From JADLCX01 sp964630785 (lineage in GTDB: Bacteria; Planctomycetota; Phycisphaerae; Phycisphaerales; UBA1924), in NCBI GenBank assembly GCA_964630785.1, contig CAZVZG010000004.1:136353-200352 (forward strand): a stretch of DNA of 64,000 bases, given 5' to 3'. Below, piece by piece: positions 37,501 to 44,878 of the stretch. The translations under genes and the position numbers were made by a program. The notes under the pieces were generated by a model. That model ran no database searches and had not been told where the DNA came from. It saw only the letters and a list, made by a program, of their open reading frames with translations. Each line of letters begins with the position of its first letter. The stretch's first letter is position 1.

Positions 37501-37675
37501 CCGGGCCAAAAAGAACCAGGCGGTGCCGAGCATCGACCCCGAGCGCGCCGCGGCGCGCCGGGCCGAGGAAACCAAGGCCGCCGAGCAGGGCAAGGGCGAG
37601 GAGGGCGGCCTGTCACGCCTGAAAAAAGCCCGCGAGCGGGCCCAGGAGAAGTTTGACGAGGACGAGAGGAAGTAG
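34571..37675 (+). CDS. Large VWA/GATase1-like membrane protein
   Basis: This 1034-residue protein starts with two transmembrane helices (about 15-60) and then a VWA-like region (VVVIRDTSDSVRRPW, with degenerate MIDAS). A second module (about 310-640) is glutamine-amidotransferase-like with DLGGGLVMIGGPESFGAGGW. Within it a second VWA-like segment reads KHIIIISDGDPQ. Another helix lies at about 880 (WITVSLLAIGLFLADVAV), followed by a cytoplasmic, highly charged coiled-coil tail of about 130 residues rich in Ala/Lys/Glu. The architecture matches proteins encoded near MoxR/DUF58 in planctomycetes, whose function is unproven but often linked to envelope or chaperone roles. Confidence 0.8.
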   Translation: MTLAAFHIGPVQFDQPVWLILLPICIVLVLWIGRQTLSGMGTASRRVAMAVRIIVIALIVGAIARPYWRRESRTVNVVVIRDTSDSVRRPWTQAGAPAGSAAPTDMVREGELFIRDAARTAKADDLISIVTAARKSYVQVLPVPPREGRPDSEPTGDTDSTNLAEGVTLAMAIMPGNAANRLLLISDGNQTAGDLSAAARAAKAAGVPIDVLPLKYKFDREIMVDRIAVPATARMGQNVNLKVLITSLKPATGTLNLLINGETVDLDPDSDALGRRVALEAGMNAVPIPISLPRPGPQKFEAVFSPDNPADDSIVQNNRSMAVTFVQSEGRVLVLAPSADEVAPLLHVLEECKIAAELRDPDSAPKSTEEWAGYDAVVMADTPAYHFSQQQQEDLKAYVHDLGGGLVMIGGPESFGAGGWIGSPLADALPIKLEPPQKRQMPRGALALIMHSCEMPQGNYWGKQVALAAVSRLSRQDLAGILEYSFGTGDTWVYPLSEVGNRAAVNRAINSLTYGDMPSFDNITSMAVGQLKKADAGMKHIIIISDGDPQAPNAGLLAECKQAKISISTVLVYPHDRSANGPFVSAMRNVARQTGGRCYVIVDEGEFAKLPEIFIKEAQVVKRSLIWEGHPFQPTVVNAVSEPMRGLGGAVPPIGGYIVAADREGLSMVTLRGKENDPILAHWQYGLGKAVAFTSDVSARWARAWPAWGKFKAFWEQHVRWAMRPGGNADMRVLTEDLGDRTRVTVEALDSDGERLNFVRFVGRVVGPDNNAESVELRQEGPGRYTGIVDTGKSGAYVMNFRYLAPGAEGGPPREGNLQAAVTRPFADEYRTLQDNSALLKLVAQQTGGRVIGEDTPADPEKADLWSRAGLTMPIATRPIWITVSLLAIGLFLADVAVRRVRFDPHAIAAAVRRGLGKGRHRAGEQMAGLKEARERAQRRVAQPGASEAERAAFRAAAKADKAQAAAKFEASADELARAKKNQAVPSIDPERAAARRAEETKAAEQGKGEEGGLSRLKKARERAQEKFDEDERK

Positions 37676-37704
37676 GACATTCAACTCCGAGAGCCGAAGA
37701 GCGG

Positions 37705-37883
37705 CCGCGGATGAACGCGGATCGACGCGGATAGAAACAAGAGCGATAGCCATTCTTTTGATTGTGCGAGATCGGCACCACACTCGAGACCCAAGGGACG
37801 GCGAACTGAGCACCTTTTCCCATCGAAACCGCCTTGAACTGGTTTGTCTGACTTGATCCGCGCCCATCCGCGTTCATCCGCGG
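37705..37883. repeat. 179-bp element bounded by a perfect 17-bp inverted repeat
   Basis: The arms CCGCGGATGAACGCGGA (37705-37721) and its exact complement (37867-37883) enclose 145 bp of clearly lower GC without a supported gene. It fills the gap between the VWA gene and moxR. The ends resemble a widespread GCGGATGAACGCGGA-type intergenic repeat. It could be a MITE-like element or a structured RNA. Confidence 0.75.
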
Positions 37884-37907
37884 CCCAACTTCTGACCGAG
37901 GATCCCC

Positions 37908-38948
37908 ATGCCCACCAACACCGAAACCACCCCGCCGACCCCCGAAGCCGTGAAAGCCCAGTGCGAGGCGTTTCGCACGACGTTCAAGAGCCTCAAGGAC
38001 GAGATCGGCAAGGTGATCGTCGGCCACGGTGAAGTGGTCGACGCGACGTTGATCGCGCTCTTCGCCGGCGGCAACGTGCTGCTCGAGGGCGTGCCGGGGC
38101 TGGGCAAGACGCTGCTGGTGCGGACCCTGGCCGAGTGCCTGAGCCTGCCGTTCAACCGCATCCAGTTCACGCCCGACCTCATGCCCGCGGACGTGATCGG
38201 CACCAACATCGTCATGGAAGACCCGGCCACGGGCCGGCGGCAGTTCGAGTTCCAGCGGGGGCCGATCTTTGCCCAGATCGTGCTGGCCGACGAGATCAAC
38301 CGGGCCACGCCCAAGACCCAGTCGGCTCTGCTCGAGGCGATGCAGGAGCGGAGCGTCACCGTCTCGGGCACGACGTACAAGCTCGACAAGCCGTTCTTCG
38401 TGCTCGCGACGCAAAACCCCATCGAGCAGGAGGGCACCTACCCGCTGCCCGAGGCGCAGCTCGACCGGTTCATCTTCAAGATCAACGTGGGGTACAGCCA
38501 GCTCGACGACCTGATGACGATCCTCGACCGTACCACGGGCAGCGTCACGCCGACGGTGCGGAAGGTGCTCGACGGGCCCGGCATCCTGCACGCCCAGACG
38601 CTCATCCGGGACTGCATCGTCGCGCCCCACGTGAAGGAGTACGCCGCGAGGCTGGTGCTCGCCACTCATCCCGGCGGCGAGCACGCCCCGACGATCGTAA
38701 ACAAGTACATCCGCTGCGGCGGCTCGCCCCGCGCGGCCCAGGCGCTGCTGTTGGGCGGCAAGGTGCGGGCGCTCACGGACGGACGCTACCACGTGGGGTA
38801 CAAGGACATCCAGGACGTCGCGCTGCTCTCGCTGCGGCACCGGATCATCGTGAACTTCGAGGCCGAGGCGGACCGGATGACGCAGGACGACCTGGTGAAG
38901 AAGATCCTGGAGGCGACGCCGCGAGAGCCGGTGAGGGTGGGGGGATAG
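37908..38948 (+). CDS. MoxR-family AAA+ ATPase
   Basis: This 346-residue MoxR-type AAA+ ATPase shows VIVGHGEVVDATLIALFAGG at the N-terminus, Walker A EGVPGLGKTLL (about 61-71), Walker B IVLADEINRATPKTQ (about 124-138), the sensor-1 FFVLATQNPIEQEGTYPLPE and a C-terminal lid domain. MoxR ATPases act as chaperones for VWA partners. Here VWA proteins are coded 232 bp upstream and 3.3 kb downstream, with DUF58 between, so it is probably the motor of this set. All active-site motifs are intact. Confidence 0.95.
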   Translation: MPTNTETTPPTPEAVKAQCEAFRTTFKSLKDEIGKVIVGHGEVVDATLIALFAGGNVLLEGVPGLGKTLLVRTLAECLSLPFNRIQFTPDLMPADVIGTNIVMEDPATGRRQFEFQRGPIFAQIVLADEINRATPKTQSALLEAMQERSVTVSGTTYKLDKPFFVLATQNPIEQEGTYPLPEAQLDRFIFKINVGYSQLDDLMTILDRTTGSVTPTVRKVLDGPGILHAQTLIRDCIVAPHVKEYAARLVLATHPGGEHAPTIVNKYIRCGGSPRAAQALLLGGKVRALTDGRYHVGYKDIQDVALLSLRHRIIVNFEAEADRMTQDDLVKKILEATPREPVRVGG

Positions 38949-38992
38949 CGGATAGCGAACGGGGGATGGGGGATGGGGGATCGTGACCACTT
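38949..38992 (+). repeat. Short GGGGGAT direct repeats
   Basis: Just after the moxR stop, GCGGATAGCGAAC is followed by three direct copies of a GGGGGAT unit before GTGACC. It resembles common intergenic filler repeats and fills most of the 60-bp gap to the next gene. Confidence 0.5.
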
Positions 38993-39008
38993 GTTGGGAG
39001 GACTCTCG

Positions 39009-39587
39009 ATGAATCGACAGTACTGGACGTTGGTTGGGATGTTTGCGGTGGTGGCGGGCGTTTCGATGTGGACGGGGTGCGCGGGCACCGTCCGTCACGG
39101 CGGGGCTCCGCGGGCGCTGCACGCCGCGAGCGACGCGTACGTCGGGACCTACACCGGCCCGTCGGGCCAGACCGTGAGTGTGAGCCGCAACGGTGACGGC
39201 TTCACCCTCAACGTCACCCGCGACGGGCAGACCCGCCCGTACGACGGCTACGTGCTCAACATCGACGGTGTGTCGGTGTGGGAGATCACGCTGGCCAACC
39301 CGACTTCGGACACCGACAGCGAGGGCCGGCCGGTCGTGCCGACGTTCATGTACGGGCGGACCGAACGTCGCGGCGACGATGTGGTCTTTCGCCGGCTGCG
39401 GGCCGAGTGGCTGCAGCAGCAGGCCAAGGGCGTGCCCGATTCGGCGTTCGGCATGACGCCGCAGATCGCCGAGGGCTCCGGCGCGATCGTCGTCCGCCAC
39501 CCGGCGGCCGTGGAGTCCATCCTGCGCAAAGCCGTGCACGACCCCGCGGCGTTCGGCGATGCGGAGGTGTTTGCAAAGGCGAGATGA
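39009..39587 (+). CDS. Small lipoprotein, unknown function
   Basis: This 192-residue protein has a signal sequence with a lipobox-like FAVVAGVSMWTGCAG (Cys about 24). ATG 39009 is chosen because it places the hydrophobic segment at the N-terminus. The mature part begins with a lipocalin-like beta pattern (YVGTYTGPSGQTVSVSRNGD) and continues with mixed strands. It lies 60 bp after moxR, in the same direction. It is the first of three consecutive lipoprotein-like genes between moxR and the DUF58 gene; I do not recognise a family. Confidence 0.7.
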   Translation: MNRQYWTLVGMFAVVAGVSMWTGCAGTVRHGGAPRALHAASDAYVGTYTGPSGQTVSVSRNGDGFTLNVTRDGQTRPYDGYVLNIDGVSVWEITLANPTSDTDSEGRPVVPTFMYGRTERRGDDVVFRRLRAEWLQQQAKGVPDSAFGMTPQIAEGSGAIVVRHPAAVESILRKAVHDPAAFGDAEVFAKAR

Positions 39588-39591
39588 ATCG

Positions 39592-40104
39592 ATGCGCACG
39601 GTAACTAGAGTGATGTCAGCGCTTCTTGCTGCGTTCGCGGCCGGGCTATGTTCCGGATGTGCCGTAAGAGGTGCTCCGGAGGTAAGCGCCCGCAACTCCG
39701 ACGCAGAGATCCGCGACATCATCACGGCACGGATCCCGCCCGGCTCCACGCCGGAGCAGGCCGAAAGCGGCCTGGATAAGTTGAGCGTGAGCAGGAATCA
39801 CCGCATGAACTACCCCGCGAACGGCGCACGGCCGCGCGTGCTGCTTGCGCGGCTGTTTGAGCCGGGCGGATTTTGGTTGCACGGCGATGATGATGATGTG
39901 GAGTGGGTGGATGTGTCGTTCGCCTTCTCCGCACTGCCGGAGAAGCTCGATCGCGTCATCGTGTTCCGCGACAAGCTCCGCTACTTCGATCGCGAGCCGA
40001 TCGTCTATCCGCACGCGCCGAGGCGTGCGCTGGCGTCCCGCCCGGGTAGGTTTCCGCGACCGATCCCACCGCCCATAGACCCGCTTTCTGAGGGAGAACA
40101 GTGA
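39592..40104 (+). CDS. Small lipoprotein, unknown function
   Basis: This 170-residue protein has a signal peptide and lipobox (SALLAAFAAGLCSGCAV, Cys about 22). The body contains IRDIITARIPPGSTPEQAES, similar to the start of SmpA/BamE-like small lipoproteins, and a four-Asp run in WLHGDDDDVEWVD. The tail is Pro/Arg-rich. It starts 5 bp after the previous gene and its stop overlaps the GTG of the next one, so the three are co-translated. Confidence 0.68.
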   Translation: MRTVTRVMSALLAAFAAGLCSGCAVRGAPEVSARNSDAEIRDIITARIPPGSTPEQAESGLDKLSVSRNHRMNYPANGARPRVLLARLFEPGGFWLHGDDDDVEWVDVSFAFSALPEKLDRVIVFRDKLRYFDREPIVYPHAPRRALASRPGRFPRPIPPPIDPLSEGEQ

Positions 40105-40718
40105 GCGTTGATTTGCCAATCACCGAACCCGCGACCGCCCACACGTTACGGCGAGTCGCGATCACGCTCACGATCGCGGCGGCCGTGTTCTCCGCATCGT
40201 GCGCGAGGTTTGCAGATCGATCAACAACTCAGCAACTGGTAATCATCAATGAGACCTTCCACGTCGGTATGCCATCCTCCGATGTGAGACGCTCCGCCGC
40301 AGCCCTTGACGGATGCATCAAGGAACCCCCGTTGGCATCCGCCGATCGAGACTGGAACAGGCAAGCTCAGACGAGGCCCAAGGGACATTGCGGCTTCGAG
40401 TTGCATACGGACAAGCCGAGCTTCTCTCTCCTGGCCTTGGGCGAGACGATCATTTTCTGGTTTGACGACCAAGATTGCCTCACCGAAGTTTGGTGGGCTT
40501 GTCAGGACTCGCTTCGTGCAGACCAATCCCTCCTTGTTGACGCCGGGCTTATGGATGCTGACGGTTTGCCCCACTGCCAGTCGCGTGTAGCGGATGCGGA
40601 TGGCGTCGTGTGTGAAGAACTTGCCAAGAACTGCTTCCTGACCCGGCAAGTCCGCTTCCTGCCCCCGGCCGCACCACTCGCAGAACAACTGGACCGCGTG
40701 AATTCCCATCCGCACTAA
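40101..40718 (+). CDS. Lipoprotein-like protein with lower-GC coding sequence
   Basis: This 205-residue protein starts at the GTG overlapping the previous stop (GTGA). A hydrophobic N-terminal segment ends in a lipobox-like FSASCARF (Cys about 34). The body is Cys-rich (about six further Cys), with a HVGMPSSDVRRSAAALDGCI segment resembling BamE/SmpA-like helices and a FSLLALGETIIFWFDDQDCL strand pair. GC is visibly lower than in neighbouring genes (30 of 60 bases at 40441-40500), pointing to a different origin. It ends 4 bp before the DUF58 gene. Family unknown. Confidence 0.65.
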   Translation: MSVDLPITEPATAHTLRRVAITLTIAAAVFSASCARFADRSTTQQLVIINETFHVGMPSSDVRRSAAALDGCIKEPPLASADRDWNRQAQTRPKGHCGFELHTDKPSFSLLALGETIIFWFDDQDCLTEVWWACQDSLRADQSLLVDAGLMDADGLPHCQSRVADADGVVCEELAKNCFLTRQVRFLPPAAPLAEQLDRVNSHPH

Positions 40719-40722
40719 CCCC

Positions 40723-41688
40723 ATGCTCCGCACCCCCAACCCAACCCGCCCCAAGGGCCTTGAAGACCTGCTCACGCCGGCGCTGGTCGCACGCCTGGGG
40801 CAGCTCGATATCTCCAGCCGCAAGGTCTTCAGCGGCAAGCTCAAAGGCGAGCGCCGGTCCAAGCGCCGCGGCGAATCGGTCGAGTTTGCCGATCACCGGC
40901 CCTACGTCTCCGGCGACGACCTCCGCCACATCGACTGGAACATCTTCGGCCGCCTCGACCGGCTCTTCCTCAAGCTCTTTCTCGAGGAGGAAGACCTCTC
41001 GCTGCACATCGTGATCGATTGCTCGGCGAGCCACGATTGCGGCGAGCCCAACAAGTTCCTGTTCATGCAGAAGCTGGCCGCGAGCCTGGCGTACATCGGC
41101 CTGGTCAACCTCAACCGCGTCGCGGTCACGGCGATCGGGGCCCGGGCTGTCGAGGGTGGCGCGGAGGCCGGATCGGAAGGGCCGACCGAGACCGGCGTGC
41201 TGTCGAGCCTCCGCGACCTCCGCGGGCGCCGCCGCCTGCACGAGCTCATCGCCTACCTCTGCACGCTCACGCCCGAGGGCACGACGCGCTTCACCGACGC
41301 GTGCAAACGCATCGCCATCACCCGGCGCGGCAAGGGCGTGATGCTCGTGCTCAGCGACTGCTTTGTCAAAGAGGGCTACGAGACCGGCCTGCGCCTGCTC
41401 AAGGGCCACGGGTACGACCTGTTCGTGATCCAGGTGCTCAGCCCGCAGGAGATGGAGCCGACCATCGGGGGCGACCTGCGGCTCAAGGACATCGAGGACG
41501 CCGACACGGCGGAGGTGACGATCTCGGCGCCGCTGCTGCGGAAGTACAAGCAGGTCCTCAACGCCTATTGCAACCGCCTGCATGAGTTCTGCGCCCAGCG
41601 AGACATCATGCACATGACCGTCAAGAGCGATACGCCGATCGACCTGCTGGTGATGGATTATCTGCGGCGAAGGGGGTTGCTGCGGTAG
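40723..41688 (+). CDS. DUF58 domain protein (VWA-like)
   Basis: This 321-residue cytoplasmic protein of the DUF58 family is the usual partner of MoxR ATPases. The signature SVEFADHRPYVSGDDLRHID followed by Trp-Asn is seen at about 55-75. It continues with LHIVIDCSASHD, a VWA-like MIDAS strand, and GVMLVLSDCFV later. The protein ends in a positively charged TPIDLLVMDYLRRRGLLR. Only 5 bp separate its stop from the left inverted repeat of the GxxExxY element, and the downstream VWA gene was probably its direct neighbour before that insertion. Confidence 0.92.
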   Translation: MLRTPNPTRPKGLEDLLTPALVARLGQLDISSRKVFSGKLKGERRSKRRGESVEFADHRPYVSGDDLRHIDWNIFGRLDRLFLKLFLEEEDLSLHIVIDCSASHDCGEPNKFLFMQKLAASLAYIGLVNLNRVAVTAIGARAVEGGAEAGSEGPTETGVLSSLRDLRGRRRLHELIAYLCTLTPEGTTRFTDACKRIAITRRGKGVMLVLSDCFVKEGYETGLRLLKGHGYDLFVIQVLSPQEMEPTIGGDLRLKDIEDADTAEVTISAPLLRKYKQVLNAYCNRLHEFCAQRDIMHMTVKSDTPIDLLVMDYLRRRGLLR

Positions 41689-41693
41689 GCTGA

Positions 41694-42217
41694 AGAACTC
41701 AGAGAAATGGGAGAGATGAGAGAGACTCAGAGGTGGAACATGTCCAAGAGCTCGACAGCCCGGAAGGTCTTGCCCCAAGCTTGGAGCGGCGTGACCGAGA
41801 GGATCATCGCCGCGGCGATCGAAGTGCATTCCCATCTTGGGCCCGGACGGTTGGAGAAGAACTACGAGGAGGCCATGTGCGTGGAACTCCGCTTGCAAGG
41901 GTTGAAGTTCGAGCGTCAACGATCGATCCGAGCGCTGTACAAAGGGCACGACATCGGCAGCTTCCAGATCGACTTGCTCGTGGAGTCACTCATCGTGGTG
42001 GAGCTCAAAGCCATCGAACGGATCGCCCCCGTTCATCTCGCACAGCTGGTGTCGTACCTTCGCACCATCGATGCCCCGATAGGCCTGCTCATCAACTTCA
42101 ATCGCTCCCGCTTGATTGACGGGGTCTCTCGCCGACTCAATCCACGGTGCTCATTGATCCTCGCGCTTCCGGATCCCCCTCTGAGTGCCTCCCATCTCTC
42201 CCATTTCTCTGAGTTCT
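41694..42217 (+). mobile_element. 524-bp inverted-repeat element carrying a GxxExxY gene
   Basis: The left terminal repeat (41694-41733) and right terminal repeat (42178-42217) are 40 bp each and match as inverted copies at 37 of 40 positions, with the outermost 25 bp identical (AGAACTCAGAGAAATGGGAG and five further bases). No transposase is present; the single gene is the GxxExxY protein. The inner end of the left repeat supplies an AGAGG ribosome-binding site six bases before the ATG at 41740. The right repeat lies inside the coding frame. No target-site duplication abuts the ends; a CTGCGG copy lies 8 bp outside the left end and directly outside the right end. Confidence 0.8.
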
Positions 42218-42237
42218 CTGCGGAGGGCGACGAGTGA
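41740..42237 (+). CDS. GxxExxY family protein (PD-(D/E)XK nuclease-like)
   Basis: This 165-residue protein starts at ATG 41740 (165 codons plus stop); an ATG at 41707 lies within the left repeat. The eponymous motif is read in HSHLGPGRLEKNYEEAM (G-R-L-E-K-N-Y). The nuclease-like core follows as FQIDLLVESLIVVELKAIE, where Asp and Glu-x-Lys fit the PD-(D/E)XK triad, and then LINFNRSRLIDGVSRR. Activity of the family is unproven. The last about 20 residues (LSASHLSHFSEFS and the tail) are encoded by the right inverted repeat and flank, so they are probably not part of the conserved fold. The stop overlaps the GTG of the downstream VWA gene. Confidence 0.85.
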   Translation: MSKSSTARKVLPQAWSGVTERIIAAAIEVHSHLGPGRLEKNYEEAMCVELRLQGLKFERQRSIRALYKGHDIGSFQIDLLVESLIVVELKAIERIAPVHLAQLVSYLRTIDAPIGLLINFNRSRLIDGVSRRLNPRCSLILALPDPPLSASHLSHFSEFSAEGDE

Positions 42238-44534
42238 CCTTCGCCACCCCCATGCTCGCCGGGATCGCCGCCGCGATCGCCATCCCCGCGCTGGTCATCC
42301 TTTACTTCCTCAAACTGCGTCGCCGCGACGTCGAGGTCTCGACCACGCTGCTGTGGAAGAAGGCGATCCAGGACCTGCAGGCCAACGCGCCGTTCCAGAA
42401 ACTCCGGCGCAACATCCTGTTGTTCCTGCAACTGCTCGCGCTGGCGATCATCCTCTTCGCCCTGGCCCAGCCGGAGTTCAAGGATCAGGCCCTGAGCGAC
42501 CAGCGGCAGGTGATCCTCATCGACCGCTCGGCGAGCATGCAATCCACCGACGGCGACCAGACGCCCGAGAGCGCCGCGAGCCCCGCGGGCGCGTCCGCGT
42601 CGGCGTCCGGCGACGAGCCGGTCACACGCCTCCAGGCCGCCAAGAAGCGTGCGATCGCGATGGTCGACCGGATGAAGGAGCCCGGCCTGTTCCAGGAGAA
42701 AGCCGAGGAGGCGATGGTGATCGCGTTCGACACCTCCGCCGAGGTGCGCCAGGCGTTCACCAGCAACAAGGACGAGCTCCGCAAGGCGATCGAGGCGATC
42801 GAGCCCAGCGACTCGCCGTCCGGGCTCGAACGCGCGATCACGCTCGCCAAGGCGTATACCGGCACGAAGAAGTTCGAGGACCAGGTGCAGGGACGCGACA
42901 CGACCACGCCCGGGCGCGGCTTTGTCCCGACCTCCCCGCCCACCACCATCCATCTGTTCTCCGACGGGCGGTTGCCCGATTCGGGGCGCATCCAGACCGA
43001 GGCGACGGACAACGTGGTGTACCACGCCGTGGGCTCGCCCGCGGCCGCGAACGTCGGCATCACCGGCCTGCGGGCCGAACGGGCCTTTGATAATCCGGGG
43101 CGCATCTCGATCTTCGTGGGACTCGAATCGACCGCCCGCACCGACCGGCGCGTGCAAGTCGAGCTCGTGCTGGACGACACGGTGGTGAAGGTCAGCGACC
43201 TCACCGTTCCCGCGGCCGTGAAGGCGATCACCGACGATGCACCCGTCGCCGAGGGCCAGCCCAAGCCCGACGAACAGTGGACGCCCGGGCTGGGCGGCAC
43301 GGTGTACCAGGTCGAGCGGGCCGAGGGCGCGATCGCCCGCGTGCGGATCTCGCCCGCGCTCGATTCCGACACCGACTCGCTGCCGGCCGACGACACCGCG
43401 TTTCTGGTCATCCCGCCGGCGCGCCGGCTGAGCGTGGCCCTGGTGACCAACGGCAACCTGTTCGTGAAGTCGGCGCTTGACGGCATGAACCTCTCGCGGC
43501 TGGACGTGCTCTCGCCCAGCGCGTTCCAGAGGCTGCTCGACGGCGACCAACTGGCCCAGTACGACGTGTTCATCTTCGACCGCGTGCTGCCGGAGGTGAA
43601 GGTCGCGACGGCCGCGCCGCCACCGCCCGCCGCCGGAGCGGGAGGGTCGGGAGGGGGGAACTCCGCGCCGGCGCCCCCCGCCCCCGCCCCGATCACCGCC
43701 TCGCGACGGCCCGGCCTGCCGCCGGGACGCTCGCTCGTGCTGGGCGTGGTGCCTTCGCCGCCGCTGGGCGCTGTGGATGAGGGTCCGGGCGATCGGACCT
43801 TCTTCGCCCCCGGCGCCCGCGACCACCCGGTGCTGCGCCTGGCCGGGCTCGACAAGGTGAACATCGAGAAGAGCCGCAAGGTCCGCATCTTGCCCGACAC
43901 GCCTGTGCGCGACATCGCCACGCTGATGAACGGCCAGCCGGGCATCCTCGAGATCAGCGACGCGAACACGCTCGCGCTGGTCGTGCCGTTCGACGTGACC
44001 GACAGCGACTGGCCCTTCGATCCCGGGTGGGTCATGTTCCTGGTGAGTTCGACGCTCTATCTCGCCGACGCGAACGTCGGGGCGGCCGCCGGGGTCGGTG
44101 GGTCCGGGCTCGTGGGCGATTCGGTCCGCTGCGGCGAGACGCTCAGCACGCGCCTGCCCGCGGGCGCGACCGACGCTCGCCTGACGCTGCCCGACAACAC
44201 GCCCCTGCGGCTCGGACCCGGCGCCGACGGCGCGATCGCCTACGGGCCGGTCGGGCACGCCGGCATCTACACCGTCACGTGGGAGGGCCAGGCGACCGCG
44301 AGCGACGTGACCGTCGGCGGGCGAGCCCGACGCGCCATCGCGGCCAACCTCCTCAGCCCCGACGAATCGGATATCGGGACCCGCGCAACCCTCCCGCTGG
44401 CCCGCGAGATCGTTCAGGCTCAGACGCAGAAGGAGGTCGAACTCACCCGCAAGCTCTGGCCCTGGCTGCTGCTGGGCGCGCTGGCGATGGTGATGTTCGA
44501 GTGGTGGGTGTACAACCGCAAGGTGATGATCTGA
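42234..44534 (+). CDS. BatA/VWA-type membrane protein
   Basis: This 766-residue protein starts at GTG 42234 behind a GGAGGG site (42222-42227) lying just outside the inserted element. It has the BatA N-terminal membrane module (LAGIAAAIAIPALVILYFLK, then LRRNILLFLQLLALAIILFA) and a VWA domain with the MIDAS pattern VILIDRSASMQS (about 87-98). A large periplasmic part follows with a Gly/Pro-rich low-complexity insert at about 460-490, and a C-terminal helix (WPWLLLGALAMVMFEWWVYN). With MoxR and DUF58 it forms the classic MoxR/DUF58/VWA set. Its exact role in envelope function is inferred only. Confidence 0.9.
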   Translation: MTFATPMLAGIAAAIAIPALVILYFLKLRRRDVEVSTTLLWKKAIQDLQANAPFQKLRRNILLFLQLLALAIILFALAQPEFKDQALSDQRQVILIDRSASMQSTDGDQTPESAASPAGASASASGDEPVTRLQAAKKRAIAMVDRMKEPGLFQEKAEEAMVIAFDTSAEVRQAFTSNKDELRKAIEAIEPSDSPSGLERAITLAKAYTGTKKFEDQVQGRDTTTPGRGFVPTSPPTTIHLFSDGRLPDSGRIQTEATDNVVYHAVGSPAAANVGITGLRAERAFDNPGRISIFVGLESTARTDRRVQVELVLDDTVVKVSDLTVPAAVKAITDDAPVAEGQPKPDEQWTPGLGGTVYQVERAEGAIARVRISPALDSDTDSLPADDTAFLVIPPARRLSVALVTNGNLFVKSALDGMNLSRLDVLSPSAFQRLLDGDQLAQYDVFIFDRVLPEVKVATAAPPPPAAGAGGSGGGNSAPAPPAPAPITASRRPGLPPGRSLVLGVVPSPPLGAVDEGPGDRTFFAPGARDHPVLRLAGLDKVNIEKSRKVRILPDTPVRDIATLMNGQPGILEISDANTLALVVPFDVTDSDWPFDPGWVMFLVSSTLYLADANVGAAAGVGGSGLVGDSVRCGETLSTRLPAGATDARLTLPDNTPLRLGPGADGAIAYGPVGHAGIYTVTWEGQATASDVTVGGRARRAIAANLLSPDESDIGTRATLPLAREIVQAQTQKEVELTRKLWPWLLLGALAMVMFEWWVYNRKVMI

Positions 44535-44606
44535 GCGGGCGGACGGGCTGAGCCGCGTTCCGGGTCTCGCGGCGTAGCTCCGCGCGCGAGAACCGCGGTC
44601 GGTAAG

Positions 44607-44634
44607 AATGGAGCCGGGGGGAGTCGAACCCCCG
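44607..44634 (-). repeat. Orphan tmRNA 3' end (candidate att site of RNA-repair island)
   Basis: These 28 bp match the ssrA 3' end (49438-49465) at 27 positions, in the same orientation, and include the T-loop and acceptor strand. No matching 5' acceptor half is found within the next 100 bp, so this is not a complete tRNA gene. It fits the distal attachment site left when an element integrated at the tmRNA gene. Confidence 0.7.
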
Positions 44635-44752
44635 AGCACTCGCGGAATCTCCGGGAGAATACGCCGATTCCGATGGGCGCGCAGCGCCAGTCGCAGCGCG
44701 GGCTGCGCGTGGACCCAAACGGGGCGCAGTCCCGCCCACGTCGCAGCCGTCG

Positions 44753-44878
44753 GCGGGGGGCGGCCACGCCCCGCCCGACGCCGACCTGGCCCGCCTCGTG
44801 GCGTCGTGGGCCAACCTGCCGCCCGACGTGCGTACCGGGATTGTCGCGGCGCTTGGCGCGGCCACACCCACCCGCTGA
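44753..44878 (+). pseudogene. Possible C-terminal remnant of a mobile-element gene
   Basis: A plus-strand frame ending in TGA at 44876-44878 codes for DADLARLVASWANLPPDVRT followed by a Gly-Ile-Val-Ala-Ala-Leu helix. This resembles, from memory, the C-terminal helix of planctomycete integrase-type proteins. There is no start or upstream domain. It lies 118 bp from the orphan tmRNA end, where an element's integrase gene would be expected. The rest of 44635-45088 shows nothing I can support. Confidence 0.3.

Noticed and set aside
44608..44700. Complete tRNA gene at the orphan tmRNA-like 3' end
   Set aside because: No 5' acceptor strand (CGGCTCC on the plus strand) or anticodon arm is found within about 100 bp.
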